Under the pieces are notes generated by a model. The model did not search any database, was not told where the DNA came from, and saw only the letters and a list, made by a program, of their open reading frames with translations. This document shows, piece by piece, positions 33,154 to 40,930 of a DNA stretch of 58,660 nucleotides; position 1 is the stretch's first letter, and every line of letters starts with the position of its first letter. The stretch spans positions 1 through 58,660 of the IMG/VR virus record IMGVR_UViG_3300029327_000042. One strand, 5' to 3'. This DNA is from a virus. Position numbers and translations under genes: made by a program.

Positions 33154-33348
33154 AGCGTTCCTCACTGTAAATAGTACTTGCAGTAATGCTTGACATACCG
33201 AACAACTGCGACTAGAATCCACACTCATTGAGTACGTATCACAGGTGGCTCCGCAGAGCAATCCAAAAGTGGAGCATCAATATAATTCCTCACACAGCGC
33301 TTCTCATTGTTTCAACTCGGCTCCGGACCGCTAGGAGGAGGGAAGGTG

Positions 33349-33648
33349 ATGACGGTTAAGACGGAGGAAGCCATAGCACGGGAAGCCCGAGAAGATTTCG
33401 GCAATCGAATCAATCGGACCTGGGTGATGAAGAATAAAGCCGCCGAAGTGCTCGGCTACCACGAAAAGAGTATCCGTAATTTTGTAAACGAGGGCCGTCT
33501 CACTGGGTACCATGATAAGCAGGGATACCACGTTGAGATCCTCTCCATGGCGACCTTCCTCTATTGGAAAACGTCCCATCTTTCCCGCGAGTTGCGATAC
33601 CAGATAGTCCACGAGCTTTTCAGCACCCACGGTCTTTTACGCAAATAA
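33349..33648 (+). CDS. Helix-turn-helix protein
   Basis: Start chosen at 33349 because GGAGGAGGGAAGG stands right before it. The 99-residue protein has an excisionase-like helix-turn-helix (NKAAEVLGYHEKSIRNFVNEGRLTGY) and a helical C-terminus. It is the first gene of the rightward block and is followed by a terminator, so it is likely expressed on its own as a regulator. Confidence 0.65.
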   Translation: MTVKTEEAIAREAREDFGNRINRTWVMKNKAAEVLGYHEKSIRNFVNEGRLTGYHDKQGYHVEILSMATFLYWKTSHLSRELRYQIVHELFSTHGLLRK

Positions 33649-33670
33649 GCTTTCTGGTTTCTGATTAACT

Positions 33671-33706
33671 GGACTGAGAGAGAAATCTCTCGGTCCTTTG
33701 CTTTTT
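33671..33706 (+). terminator. Intrinsic terminator
   Basis: GGACTGAGAGA-(4)-TCTCTCGGTCC forms an eleven-pair stem followed by a T-rich tail, 23 bases after the stop of the helix-turn-helix gene. Confidence 0.7.
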
Positions 33707-33819
33707 ATGGAAATACAAGGAAGCGGTGGAAGCTCCTGGAGTCGTCTTTCCATCTGCCTGAAAATACAATGAAATATAAGGCGTACAACGTTAACTGATT
33801 AACCGATGGAGCAGAAGCA

Positions 33820-34434
33820 ATGGACAAAGTAGATGAAGTCATGAGGCTCATGGAGATGCTGCAAGTCTCGGACAAGCACCCCATCGGCAAAGTTATGTCA
33901 GCGAAGGGGTACTGGACGGCGGGAGTTTCGGCCAGCAATAACGCTTACAAAATCCTTGTCGAACTCGTCAGCCTTAACCGCCTGGAAAAGGGCAACGGAT
34001 TCTTCCGGCTGCCGGGATGTAAATCCGATTATGGCGAACATGCAAGGCTTCTGACCAGGATACTTGCCGAAATTCTCAAACTGCCCTTTGCCGTTTCTAT
34101 TTTTCGCGAGCACACCATACAAGCTGTTGGCTTGCGACCAGACGCGCTCATCTTGATCACCGATCACAACCGGGCGTTGTGTCTGGTACTCGAAGCGGTC
34201 AATCAGGAATCAGACCGCTCTTTGGAAACTAAGCGGAATGTGTGGAACCAGTGGGCCGATGCCAAAAAGTACCTCGGCCAATTGTTCAGGGTCACGATTC
34301 CGCATTTCGATTTTGTCAGGAGCGATGAACTCAGTCGCTACCTCAAGGAGGTAATCTATGACCAACCAAATCGCCATATGCCTCACCTTTTCTCTGATGC
34401 TGGGGCTGGTGGCGTATTACAAACCGCCTCCTGA
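33820..34434 (+). CDS. Replication-relaxation-like protein (winged helix + PD-(D/E)XK fold)
   Basis: Of 204 residues, the N-terminal 70 resemble a winged helix (NAYKILVELVSLNRLEKGNGFFRL). The C-terminal part has GLRPDALILITD and LVLEAVNQESD, the D...E-x-V/D pattern of replication-relaxation proteins, which have a nuclease-like fold and are found next to FtsK/TraD-type ATPases on plasmids. Here a TraG-like ATPase follows in the same operon. It overlaps the next gene by 77 bases. It could be the initiator or accessory nuclease of transfer. Confidence 0.5.
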   Translation: MDKVDEVMRLMEMLQVSDKHPIGKVMSAKGYWTAGVSASNNAYKILVELVSLNRLEKGNGFFRLPGCKSDYGEHARLLTRILAEILKLPFAVSIFREHTIQAVGLRPDALILITDHNRALCLVLEAVNQESDRSLETKRNVWNQWADAKKYLGQLFRVTIPHFDFVRSDELSRYLKEVIYDQPNRHMPHLFSDAGAGGVLQTAS

Positions 34435-34720
34435 AATAAAACGGGAGGTAATTGAGAAGCCCGTAATCGTGAAAGAAGTGGAAATTGTTGAAAAGCCGGT
34501 CATCGTGGAAAAGATGGCGGGAACCCACGACAAGGAATCTGTCACTGCCCCGCATGGCCGGTCGAAAATAAAACACAAACCCATCTCGCGTCCACTGGTG
34601 CGAAACGGCTATGCCGTGCGGTACCAACCAGGAGAACGGTGCGGTTGCCAACCGGGGTATCCATCCTATGGGACAACCGGCTATTGGGAATCACCCTATC
34701 GTTGGCATGCGTATCGATAA
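34358..34720 (+). CDS. Small exported or membrane-anchored protein with repeated KPVIV motif
   Basis: A 120-residue protein beginning within the preceding gene; AGGAGG stands eight bases before its ATG. It has an N-terminal hydrophobic segment (AICLTFSLMLGLVAYY), then a Glu/Lys/Val repeat (EKPVIVKEVEIVEKPVIVEK), and a Tyr/Gly/Pro-rich tail with CGC. It looks like an envelope protein with a stiff periplasmic stalk. Function unknown. Confidence 0.55.
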   Translation: MTNQIAICLTFSLMLGLVAYYKPPPEIKREVIEKPVIVKEVEIVEKPVIVEKMAGTHDKESVTAPHGRSKIKHKPISRPLVRNGYAVRYQPGERCGCQPGYPSYGTTGYWESPYRWHAYR

Positions 34721-34758
34721 TCTACTGGCTACGATGAGCGGCCAGAAAGGAAACAGCT

Positions 34759-34983
34759 ATGGAACAAATTGTAATTGCGAGTTCGTCCGTAATGCCGCTG
34801 CTGATGGCATTCGGACTTGGTATCCTCTTAGGCTGGCTACTTAGTTATCAATCGGCGCTGCGAAGAGGCTATGAACGGGCGATCCAGGAACGGAATCGGG
34901 AACAGAGCGCTCAAGCCTTTGCGCAGTACCTACAGAGTATTGCACAAGGAGTGCGTAATGAACCTTCCGATTCCCACGAATGA
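34759..34983 (+). CDS. Small membrane protein
   Basis: The 74-residue protein has one N-terminal membrane segment (VMPLLMAFGLGILLGWLL) and a charged amphipathic helix behind it. It overlaps the following coiled-coil gene by 26 bases, so the two are coupled. Confidence 0.55.
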   Translation: MEQIVIASSSVMPLLMAFGLGILLGWLLSYQSALRRGYERAIQERNREQSAQAFAQYLQSIAQGVRNEPSDSHE

Positions 34984-35428
34984 CAAACTGAAATTAAAGT
35001 TGCCGCCGCTACACGCGTTGCCCGCGATGTTCGAGCCGATGCTGCCTATGCCGGTGCCTCAGTTACCATACAAACCAGGAATCGCCGGCATCATCGAAGG
35101 GTTTTTCCATAACGTAGCGCTCAAGCAGCTCAACACTGCGGCGGAAAGCGAAGCCAACATCGCCGAAAATAAATTGCGACAAACCAAGGCCCAGTTCGAA
35201 CAGATTAAGGAGCTTCTGTTATTTGGGCATAAATACAACTTGGACATGGTGAGAATTAACCACGAGCAGGAAATGTTGGCGATTGAAAAACGGTCGGCGG
35301 AAGCCTCTCTGGCTGAGCAACAGTTGAAAAACTATCTCACCCAGATCGAAGCCGAAAAGGCCCAGCTCGAATTGCAGCAAATGAAGAAAGAATTGGGCAT
35401 CGGCTCGGATAAAGAAAGCAGCGAGTAA
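34958..35428 (+). CDS. Coiled-coil protein
   Basis: The start at 34958 has AAGGAG seven bases upstream. The 156-residue protein has a Pro/Met-rich N-terminal part (LPAMFEPMLPMPVPQLPYKPG) cut short here, then a long amphipathic helix (about 55-145) rich in Ala, Glu, Gln and Lys. It probably oligomerises and may link the membrane proteins upstream to the ATPase downstream. No family recognised. Confidence 0.55.
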   Translation: MNLPIPTNDKLKLKLPPLHALPAMFEPMLPMPVPQLPYKPGIAGIIEGFFHNVALKQLNTAAESEANIAENKLRQTKAQFEQIKELLLFGHKYNLDMVRINHEQEMLAIEKRSAEASLAEQQLKNYLTQIEAEKAQLELQQMKKELGIGSDKESSE

Positions 35429-35445
35429 GAAGATAAAATCAACCA

Positions 35446-35478
35446 CCCTTCACCGGGGATCAAATTTCCGGTGAAGGG
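35446..35478. other. Eleven-pair hairpin in the operon
   Basis: CCCTTCACCGG-(11)-CCGGTGAAGGG, 17 bases after the coiled-coil gene. There is no T run, so mRNA processing or attenuation is more likely than termination. Confidence 0.6.
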
Positions 35479-35539
35479 ATGGCGGGAGCGTCTTTGACAA
35501 CTCCCGTCAGAAATATTGAGGGAAGGGGGTGAGATATAG

Positions 35540-35710
35540 ATGCACGGACTTGATGTAATAAGGCGGATGAATGATCGCGCTGTCGAGAAGGAGCGCGAGA
35601 GTGATGTGAAGTGTCGATGCGGGAAGAATACTCTCGACACTGAAGACGAAGAGCAAATAGAACGCGCCGCGAGAATAATCTGGGTCTTGTGCCGGAAAAA
35701 GGCTGCGTAG
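35540..35710 (+). CDS. Small charged protein, 56 residues
   Basis: ATG at 35540 with AAGGGGGTGA nine bases upstream. The protein is highly charged, with three Cys in CRC and VLCRKK and an Asp/Glu cluster (LDTEDEEQIER). It is likely translated but has no recognisable family. It is framed by hairpins on both sides. Confidence 0.5.
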   Translation: MHGLDVIRRMNDRAVEKERESDVKCRCGKNTLDTEDEEQIERAARIIWVLCRKKAA

Positions 35711-35724
35711 CGCAGTAAGGGAAA

Positions 35725-35750
35725 GGGCAGGGCTTGGGTAAGCTCTGCCC
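35725..35750. other. Hairpin after the small gene
   Basis: GGGCAGGGCTT-(4)-AAGCTCTGCCC forms an eleven-pair stem just after the stop at 35,710, without T run. Confidence 0.6.
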
Positions 35751-35798
35751 GCCCTTAAAAAATAGACGGCAGAAGCCGAATTGACATTTTCATTCCTC

Positions 35799-35838
35799 TT
35801 CACTGGAAAAACTACCTTGAGGGTAATTCTCCAGTGAA
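35799..35838 (+). promoter_or_regulatory. Structured leader before the ATPase gene
   Basis: TTCACTGGA and TCCAGTGAA pair around an inner stem (CTACC-TTGA-GGGTA). The structure ends 20 bases before the ATG at 35858, so it could control access to the ribosome binding site GGAGGTG. Confidence 0.5.
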
Positions 35839-35857
35839 ATGGAATGGAGGTGAACCG

Positions 35858-36994
35858 ATGAATCTTCTTTCCCGGTTAAAACTCGGACTAAGTCCGAATT
35901 GGGTGATGGAATACATTGCGGGTCCGAATCGGTATCTGGGGACAACCATGGTGGGTGGCCCCGGCACGGGCAAGACTTCATTTATCCGCTCGTGCTGGCA
36001 GCAAGATGAACTCTATGGGACGTCGCGGATGCTGATCGATCCCGCACGCTTTTTGGCCATGGATGCTCTGGCAATCTCCCATGGCCAGGCGCTTTATTGT
36101 TCTCAAGAAACGCCGTTAAGTCTCAACATAATGGCCCAGCCCTATCACGAAAACCAGATCGTGGACACAGTCTGCGAGGCCATTAACCAAGTGATTGCGC
36201 TGACCACCAGCAATCAAAGTCTCACTGCACGGATGCGCGCCATCCTTCAGGAATCGATACTTTACAATCTCAAACGTAACCGTAAGTCGCTGATCAATGT
36301 ACGTGACCACATCGCTCAAGGGAAACAGGATGTAACGACCGAGGGGATATTGGCCCGCCTGAATTACCTTCTGGGGGACGCGCAGGTGAACAGGATTATC
36401 TGTGGAAATAATCCTTTGGAAGTGGGCAGTTTCAGTAAAAGCGGCAAAGCATTTATTCTAGATTGTTTTGGCATGAGCCGCGAGCGCATGCTCTTTGTGG
36501 GGAATCTACTTAGTCAAACCGTCAAAAACTATTTCCTCTATCAGCGGCCCAAAACCTACTCACCGCTGGCTCTCTATATTGATGAGGCGCATAACTTCGT
36601 GAATCCAAATCTGTTCGACATTTTGAAGGAAGGTCGGAAATACAAACTGGCGTGTCTTCTTGCCACTCAGGATTTCGCCCTGGTCGGTGAAAAACTCGCC
36701 AGAGTCATGCTTAACGTCGGCAACTTGGTGGCCTTCCGGGTGGGGTATAAAGAAGCCAGTCTCCTAGCCAGGGAAATGGGCCTAACGCCCGAAACATTGC
36801 AGTTCCTACCGAAATATTACTTGGCGTACAAAACGGTTGATCGGGTGGGGATTGTGAAAGCGCCCCGCCCACCGTTCGTGAAACCGTTGCAGCTCGGGAA
36901 ACGGCCGCCTCACGGACCGGTCATGCCGGTTGCTGAGCCAAGACCTGAGTGGAAGGGCTGGTTTCCGTTGGAACAGACTGAGTCATCCGTTTGA
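35858..36994 (+). CDS. TraG/HerA-type ATPase without membrane anchor
   Basis: The start at 35858 follows GGAGGTGAACCG. The 378-residue protein has Walker A GGPGTGKTS near 33, LIDPAR, then Walker B LYIDEAHN near 242 followed by ILKEGRKY, LLATQDF and AFRVGYKEASLLA, matching block by block the ATPase at 7579-8859. It is shorter than conjugative coupling proteins and lacks their membrane helices; neighbouring small membrane proteins could supply the anchor. No relaxase or secretion genes are near. It likely pumps DNA or protein for transfer. Confidence 0.75.
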   Translation: MNLLSRLKLGLSPNWVMEYIAGPNRYLGTTMVGGPGTGKTSFIRSCWQQDELYGTSRMLIDPARFLAMDALAISHGQALYCSQETPLSLNIMAQPYHENQIVDTVCEAINQVIALTTSNQSLTARMRAILQESILYNLKRNRKSLINVRDHIAQGKQDVTTEGILARLNYLLGDAQVNRIICGNNPLEVGSFSKSGKAFILDCFGMSRERMLFVGNLLSQTVKNYFLYQRPKTYSPLALYIDEAHNFVNPNLFDILKEGRKYKLACLLATQDFALVGEKLARVMLNVGNLVAFRVGYKEASLLAREMGLTPETLQFLPKYYLAYKTVDRVGIVKAPRPPFVKPLQLGKRPPHGPVMPVAEPRPEWKGWFPLEQTESSV

Positions 36995-36999
36995 ATCAT

Positions 37000-37023
37000 G
37001 GGGACAGCATCTGCGCTGTCCCC
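37000..37023 (+). terminator. Hairpin after the ATPase gene
   Basis: GGGGACAGC-(6)-GCTGTCCCC is a nine-pair stem starting five bases after the stop and followed by AATCATTTTA, a weak T tract. Confidence 0.6.
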
Positions 37024-37053
37024 AATCATTTTACCTGTAAAGGAAATACTGCC

Positions 37054-37353
37054 GTGGAAGAATATCTGACCACCAAGGAATTAGCCGCCAGAATCAGATA
37101 CAGCGAGCAAACCATTTACAACATGATTCACAAAGGGACGCTGATTCTGGGAGAGCACTATATTAAACCGACCCCGAAGAAGCTGTTGTTTCGATGGAGC
37201 GCGATGCGGGACTGGTTGGGCGAGACGCCGAGCCTCCCAGCCCACATAAATGCTCAAGATCAAACTCGACCGGAAGCGTTCCCCGAATCCATCGTTCGAT
37301 CAAAAGGATCGGGATCTCATCGAGAAAAGGGATCACGAGTGATCAACATCTGA
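37054..37353 (+). CDS. Excisionase-like helix-turn-helix protein, GTG start
   Basis: The frame is open from 36,991, but the protein proper begins at the GTG at 37054 (MEEYLTTKELAARIRYSEQTI read with Met). The 99-residue protein has a MerR-like helix-turn-helix followed by a wing (YIKPTPKKLLFRW). It stands 100 bases before the second integrase gene and is its likely excisionase or regulator. Confidence 0.65.
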   Translation: MEEYLTTKELAARIRYSEQTIYNMIHKGTLILGEHYIKPTPKKLLFRWSAMRDWLGETPSLPAHINAQDQTRPEAFPESIVRSKGSGSHREKGSRVINI

Positions 37354-37453
37354 AGTCCGTGAGCAGTGAACTCTTCTTGGCAGCCGCTGATTCTGGTAGA
37401 ATGCAGGCTGGTGAAAATCAGCGGAAGGAGGTTGCCTATGAGGAGCATTTAGG

Positions 37454-38770
37454 ATGAGCACTGGTAATGCGGCGAAAGCCAATGTGGTGGATTTTCCACT
37501 CATTACGAAATCAAAGAAGCAGATCGCAAAGACCCGGAAATCCGGGCTGAACCACAATAAGTGGGGTTCGGTCCGAAACTATGAGGGCAAGGTCGGGGTG
37601 GATTTCATCTATCTTGATGAGCGGGTTAGGGAAGTGACGGAATACCGCTGGAATGAGAAAAACACCAAGACTGTTCGAGAACAGATGGATCGGATCAAGA
37701 TCAAGATCGATGAAGGTACGTTTCGGTTTTCAGAGGCCTTCTCGTTCAGTAAGAAGGCGGAATACTTCGCCAACAAGGAGCGTGAGCATTACGGGCTCCC
37801 GCTAACTCCCGAGCAGGTGCGGTGCGGGGAGTATGCCTGGCAGTGGTATCAACGACGGAGCCTCTCGGGCCGGATAACGGGTAGAACCCTTCGGGAGTAC
37901 AAGAGTTATCTGAAACGCTATCTCGATCCGTTCTTTGGCACGCGGTCATTTGGGCAGCTCAATGCAGAGGTGTTGGAAGATTTTGTGGCCTGGGCACGGC
38001 AGCAGAAACTTAAGGGCCATCCCGTCTCCAATAAATCGATCAATAAGTATTTGGTGCCTCTGCGGATGATCTGTGAAGCGGCCGCGATTGAACATAAGTG
38101 GGGACGTGGCTTTGACCCGTTCTTTGGATTTAGCCGACTGCCCGAAAACGATGCTCGGGATGAAATCTTCCCGTTTAAGCTTGAGGAACAGGTGATGATC
38201 TGCGAGGCCCTCCCTGAGCATTGGCGACCCTATTTCCAGTTTGCTTTCCGGTCCGGTTTAAGACCGGGGGAGCAGATTGGATTAAAGCCGGAAGACATCG
38301 ATTGGGAAAAGGGGTTGCTTCACGTTCGGCGGGCCATCACGCTCGATGTGGAAGGACAGAGAACGGAAGGGAAGACCAAGAACAGATTCAGTCGGCGGAC
38401 GATCAAACTCACACAGACAATGCTGGCGCCACTGCTGGCCCAGAAAGTCATTTATGAAAGGTTGGGGAGTGCCTACTTCTTTTGCACGCCGGGCGGTCAC
38501 CCCGTGCATCTGAGCAATTTGCGCAGGAAAGTCTGGATACCCACGCTTGAGGAGGTGGTGGGGATACCCGTAAGAGCTCTCAAGCAGACTCGCCATAGCT
38601 TTGCCACGAACGCCCTGAGCCACGGCGTCAATCCGTTGTGGATTGCCAAGGTGATGGGGCACCGGGACACCGAGATGGTGATCAAGACCTATACGAAGTA
38701 TGTCGAGAATAGCCGGGGGATGGAGGATGGTGCCATCTACGACAGGTTGTATCAGTCCGGTCCGCAGTAA
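37454..38770 (+). CDS. Tyrosine recombinase with DUF3596-type arm-binding domain
   Basis: The protein has 438 residues. The N-terminal 80 match DUF3596 (WGSVRNYEGKVGVDFIYLDE, with TFRFSEAF), the core-binding domain follows (about 110-200), and the catalytic domain has Arg in SGLRPGE, Lys in GKTKNR, KQTRHSFA, MGHRD and Tyr in KTYTKYV. The HxxR position is KQTR, as in many integrases with QTRHTFA-type motifs. It is unrelated to the 30,318 integrase and thus serves a different att site. Repeats after the gene may be its arm sites. Confidence 0.9.
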   Translation: MSTGNAAKANVVDFPLITKSKKQIAKTRKSGLNHNKWGSVRNYEGKVGVDFIYLDERVREVTEYRWNEKNTKTVREQMDRIKIKIDEGTFRFSEAFSFSKKAEYFANKEREHYGLPLTPEQVRCGEYAWQWYQRRSLSGRITGRTLREYKSYLKRYLDPFFGTRSFGQLNAEVLEDFVAWARQQKLKGHPVSNKSINKYLVPLRMICEAAAIEHKWGRGFDPFFGFSRLPENDARDEIFPFKLEEQVMICEALPEHWRPYFQFAFRSGLRPGEQIGLKPEDIDWEKGLLHVRRAITLDVEGQRTEGKTKNRFSRRTIKLTQTMLAPLLAQKVIYERLGSAYFFCTPGGHPVHLSNLRRKVWIPTLEEVVGIPVRALKQTRHSFATNALSHGVNPLWIAKVMGHRDTEMVIKTYTKYVENSRGMEDGAIYDRLYQSGPQ

Positions 38771-38792
38771 GGATGTGGTTTGACAAGTTATC

Positions 38793-38826
38793 TTGAAAAA
38801 GGGTGAATTGGGGTGAAAAAGGGTGA
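38793..38826 (+). repeat. Direct repeats after the integrase
   Basis: TGAAAAAGGGTGA occurs twice, 19 bases apart. Their position just behind the integrase gene fits arm-type binding sites. Confidence 0.5.
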
Positions 38827-38964
38827 CGTTGTGAAAAATTAAGTAGATACGTAGAAGTAAAGAGTTATTGGAATCTCGGAAAAGTCAAAAGGAAAATAGG
38901 GGTTTGACAGGCAATGTCGGAAAAGTCGGTTCGCAACAGAGCTGTTTATTTTGCCTAGTCAACA

Positions 38965-38998
38965 CGAAAAAGGCCAGGCAAGAGCCCGGCCTTTTTCG
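38965..38998. terminator. Bidirectional terminator
   Basis: CGAAAAAGGCC-(12)-GGCCTTTTTCG separates the rightward integrase from the leftward toxin-antitoxin genes. The region 38,827-38,964 holds no gene. Confidence 0.75.
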
Positions 38999-39023
38999 AC
39001 AGAAGGAGATCGCCTGTATTCTA

Positions 39024-39299
39024 TCAGACGACTACTTCGATATCATGTACTTTAATGGTTCTATTCCCATCCTCTATGGTGTAGAGGGCATAAATAGCTG
39101 TTGCTGAAAAAAATTGAAGCTCCATCTCGTAGACGCGCCAAGGCGGATCTGCTTCAAAAATAATATGACCGTCCTGACCGTCCCGGCAGAGATACCATCG
39201 AAGCGACATCAAGACTTCATCCAAGCGAGGATGAGCCACCTTAAATTTGTTAATTTTCTCAGTTGCAACTGAGGTCAGTTCCCATTCCCTAAGCAGCAT
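39024..39299 (-). CDS. Probable toxin of a Panacea-type pair
   Basis: A 91-residue protein overlapping the antitoxin gene by 11 bases. The C-terminal strands (WRVYEMELQFFS, then IYALYTIEDGNRTIKVHDIEVV) have the beta pattern of RelE/ParE-like or other small toxins. PanA antitoxins are paired with many unrelated toxins, so the mode of action is open. The assignment rests mainly on the neighbour. Confidence 0.5.
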   Translation of the reverse strand: MLLREWELTSVATEKINKFKVAHPRLDEVLMSLRWYLCRDGQDGHIIFEADPPWRVYEMELQFFSATAIYALYTIEDGNRTIKVHDIEVVV

Positions 39300-39858
39300 T
39301 GGCCCGATTCTCCATGCAACCCTGCATAGACACCGTCGCCCAATTAATAGCCGCAGGAGAAGCCTTGCCGGCGGACTTTACAAAGACAGTATGAAGTGGA
39401 ATTTCTTCGTCAAGGTTTGCTCGTGACCATGTTTCATCATGAGTTAGTTCACTAATGGATTTGGCAGTGTGGTTATGGCACACGATGTTAACCACTTCAT
39501 CGATCAAGCTGATTTGTGCGGGAGAGAAAAGAGAAAGATTGGGTTTCTTGAGCGGAACAAAATCCTTCTTGGGGTATCCGTAATATTCCGTATCTCTGAT
39601 TGCGATTTGTTTCGTCTCAGCAAGTTCATGAAGGATTTCGAGGATATGCCGTGGAACAGGGCCGTACTGTTGTTTTACGTAAGACTCTCCGGTAATTGGT
39701 TCCCCATCCAGAACATAGGACCACACATCCGCGTACCAAAGCGATTTGTTCAATTTAGTAGCTCCCAAGCTACTATCCGCTTTGTAGCAGATGTAGTGAA
39801 CCAATGCTTTGAGTTTTTCGCGGTCGAAATCATACCCGCGGACATTGTTCTGTTCCAT
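39289..39858 (-). CDS. Panacea-domain (DUF4065, SocA-like) antitoxin
   Basis: A 189-residue protein with the Panacea/DUF4065 pattern: LKALVHYICYKADSSLGATKLNKSLWYADVWSY is here split over two helices (key residues TKLNK and LWYAD), then GPVPRHI and a late HDETWSRA. Such proteins neutralise a partner toxin encoded in the same operon. It is the upstream gene of the pair, and a palindrome 58 bases before its start may serve autoregulation. Confidence 0.8.
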   Translation of the reverse strand: MEQNNVRGYDFDREKLKALVHYICYKADSSLGATKLNKSLWYADVWSYVLDGEPITGESYVKQQYGPVPRHILEILHELAETKQIAIRDTEYYGYPKKDFVPLKKPNLSLFSPAQISLIDEVVNIVCHNHTAKSISELTHDETWSRANLDEEIPLHTVFVKSAGKASPAAINWATVSMQGCMENRANAA

Positions 39859-39915
39859 CTTGGGCTCCTATCAGCACAACCAAAAGTTAAAATGACGTTA
39901 ACTTGTTACATAATA

Positions 39916-39940
39916 GCCGATAACCTCTATTATTATCGGC
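39916..39940. promoter_or_regulatory. Palindrome upstream of the antitoxin gene
   Basis: GCCGATAA-(9)-TTATCGGC is a perfect eight-pair repeat 58-82 bases upstream of the antitoxin start, a likely operator or terminator for the opposite strand. The stretch 39,859-40,167 holds no gene otherwise. Confidence 0.5.
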
Positions 39941-40167
39941 ATCTTTAACATGAAGCATAAGCAGAATAAAGTGTTTTGTTGCCTTTGTGAGGTAGTAAAA
40001 TGCAGTATTTCATCCTACTTTTAGGCCCTATCTAATCCAATTAACGAATGACCGGCCTGGATCAAATTCGAAATATCCTTTGTAAGCCCTGGGGGAATGA
40101 GATAATTTTATGCTGCCCATGCTCGGAGAAATTGACGGAAGCGCTCCAAAGTCCCCGTATGTATTAA

Positions 40168-40308
40168 TCACTTCTTCTTTGTCGGCTTCTTGTCTGTTTC
40201 CACAACTGTTGTTTTGGGGTGCTTTTTAGCTTCATCCAAAGTAGTGTAGCGTCCTGTGTCAGCTTCACGAGCCCTTTTTATTGTCCCACCCTTCTTTTTG
40301 TCGGACAT
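40168..40308 (-). CDS. Small Lys-rich protein, 46 residues
   Basis: ATG at 40308 with AAGGAG seven bases upstream. The protein reads MSDKKKGG, then RAREADTGRYTTLDEAKKHP, KTTVVET and a Lys-rich end. The pattern A-x-TG-x-Y ... A-x2-HP-x-TTVVE is found in many tiny proteins of unknown function on phages and chromosomes. Too short for any structural statement. Confidence 0.65.
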   Translation of the reverse strand: MSDKKKGGTIKRAREADTGRYTTLDEAKKHPKTTVVETDKKPTKKK

Positions 40309-40362
40309 GACTTTCTCCTTTTTTGGACGAGTTATAAGGATCACTTCTGCCGTAAGTTTCGG

Positions 40363-40488
40363 TCATCCAATCTTATTTTGCAGGATGATCAATTCCTTAA
40401 CAGTGGAAAGAAGATCGGATCGGGCAAGTTGGTCGCATGATTGCTCGACCATGACATTTACAAGGGGATCCGGGGAGTTCGCCGGCAT
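40363..40488 (-). CDS. Possible small phage protein
   Basis: A 41-residue frame (MPANSPDPLVNVMVEQSCDQ and a LLSTVKELIILQNKIG tail) with protein-like composition and a helical end. No ribosome binding site precedes the ATG, while the frame is open upstream to the stop of the 40,553 gene. It could be the decayed end of a longer gene. Confidence 0.3.
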   Translation of the reverse strand: MPANSPDPLVNVMVEQSCDQLARSDLLSTVKELIILQNKIG

Positions 40489-40552
40489 TGCGGATGTCGG
40501 TGCAGACCCCGATGATGGGTTGATGTTTGATCTCGGCCTGGTTTGCTCTCTG

Positions 40553-40930
40553 CTAATCTCCCCTGACCTTCCATTTTGGTTCTACGGTTTGCTCAAGGTT
40601 GATTCCGACGACAATTGAGAGGTCCCTAAATTCAAGTGGAACGGCATCGAGTGAAGCTCCGAATGTGATCTCTACATCGGCGGGCAATTTCGTGAGAAAT
40701 TCAAGAAAGCGTTCGGCGGTTGGCCTGCTGTCGATTTCTGAAATTGGTCCGAAAAAATTGCCGTCGATTTCATTAAGCTCAATCTGCAGCAAGTCATCCC
40801 CTCTCATCTTGAACCTATAAAAAACCAGAGGGCGCATTCTGTATTTGGATGAGCCGAACGTAATTTCCGTATCTGGAGGGACCTTGCTAAGGAAGTTGCA
40901 CAATTTTCCGACTGTCAGTGATTCGCTCAT
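40553..40930 (-). CDS. Protein with internal domain duplication
   Basis: The 125-residue protein contains two copies of a 50-60-residue unit: VGKLCNFLSKVPPDTEITFG and AERFLEFLTKLPADVEITFG, each followed by a short beta stretch. Its start ATG directly follows a TAG that ends a repressor-derived segment (GGGGAGATTAG ATG AGC), whose GGGGAG acts as ribosome binding site. No family is recognised. It is an accessory gene between phage end and repressor. Confidence 0.55.
   Translation of the reverse strand: MSESLTVGKLCNFLSKVPPDTEITFGSSKYRMRPLVFYRFKMRGDDLLQIELNEIDGNFFGPISEIDSRPTAERFLEFLTKLPADVEITFGASLDAVPLEFRDLSIVVGINLEQTVEPKWKVRGD

Larger units (their letters stand above)
30260..38998. mobile_element. 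Integrated element 3: integrase at both ends, TraG-like module
   Basis: The left end is the second att core with integrase and AlpA gene; the right limit is set at the terminator after the second integrase. Between them lie an XRE regulator, a replication-relaxation-like protein and a TraG/HerA ATPase module. Because two unrelated integrases are present, this may be two elements side by side. Confidence 0.45.

Noticed and set aside
38999-40550. Exact left terminus of the Mu-like prophage
   Set aside because: I could not find a convincing TG-led end with repeated transposase sites by eye, and the right end for comparison lies outside the window.
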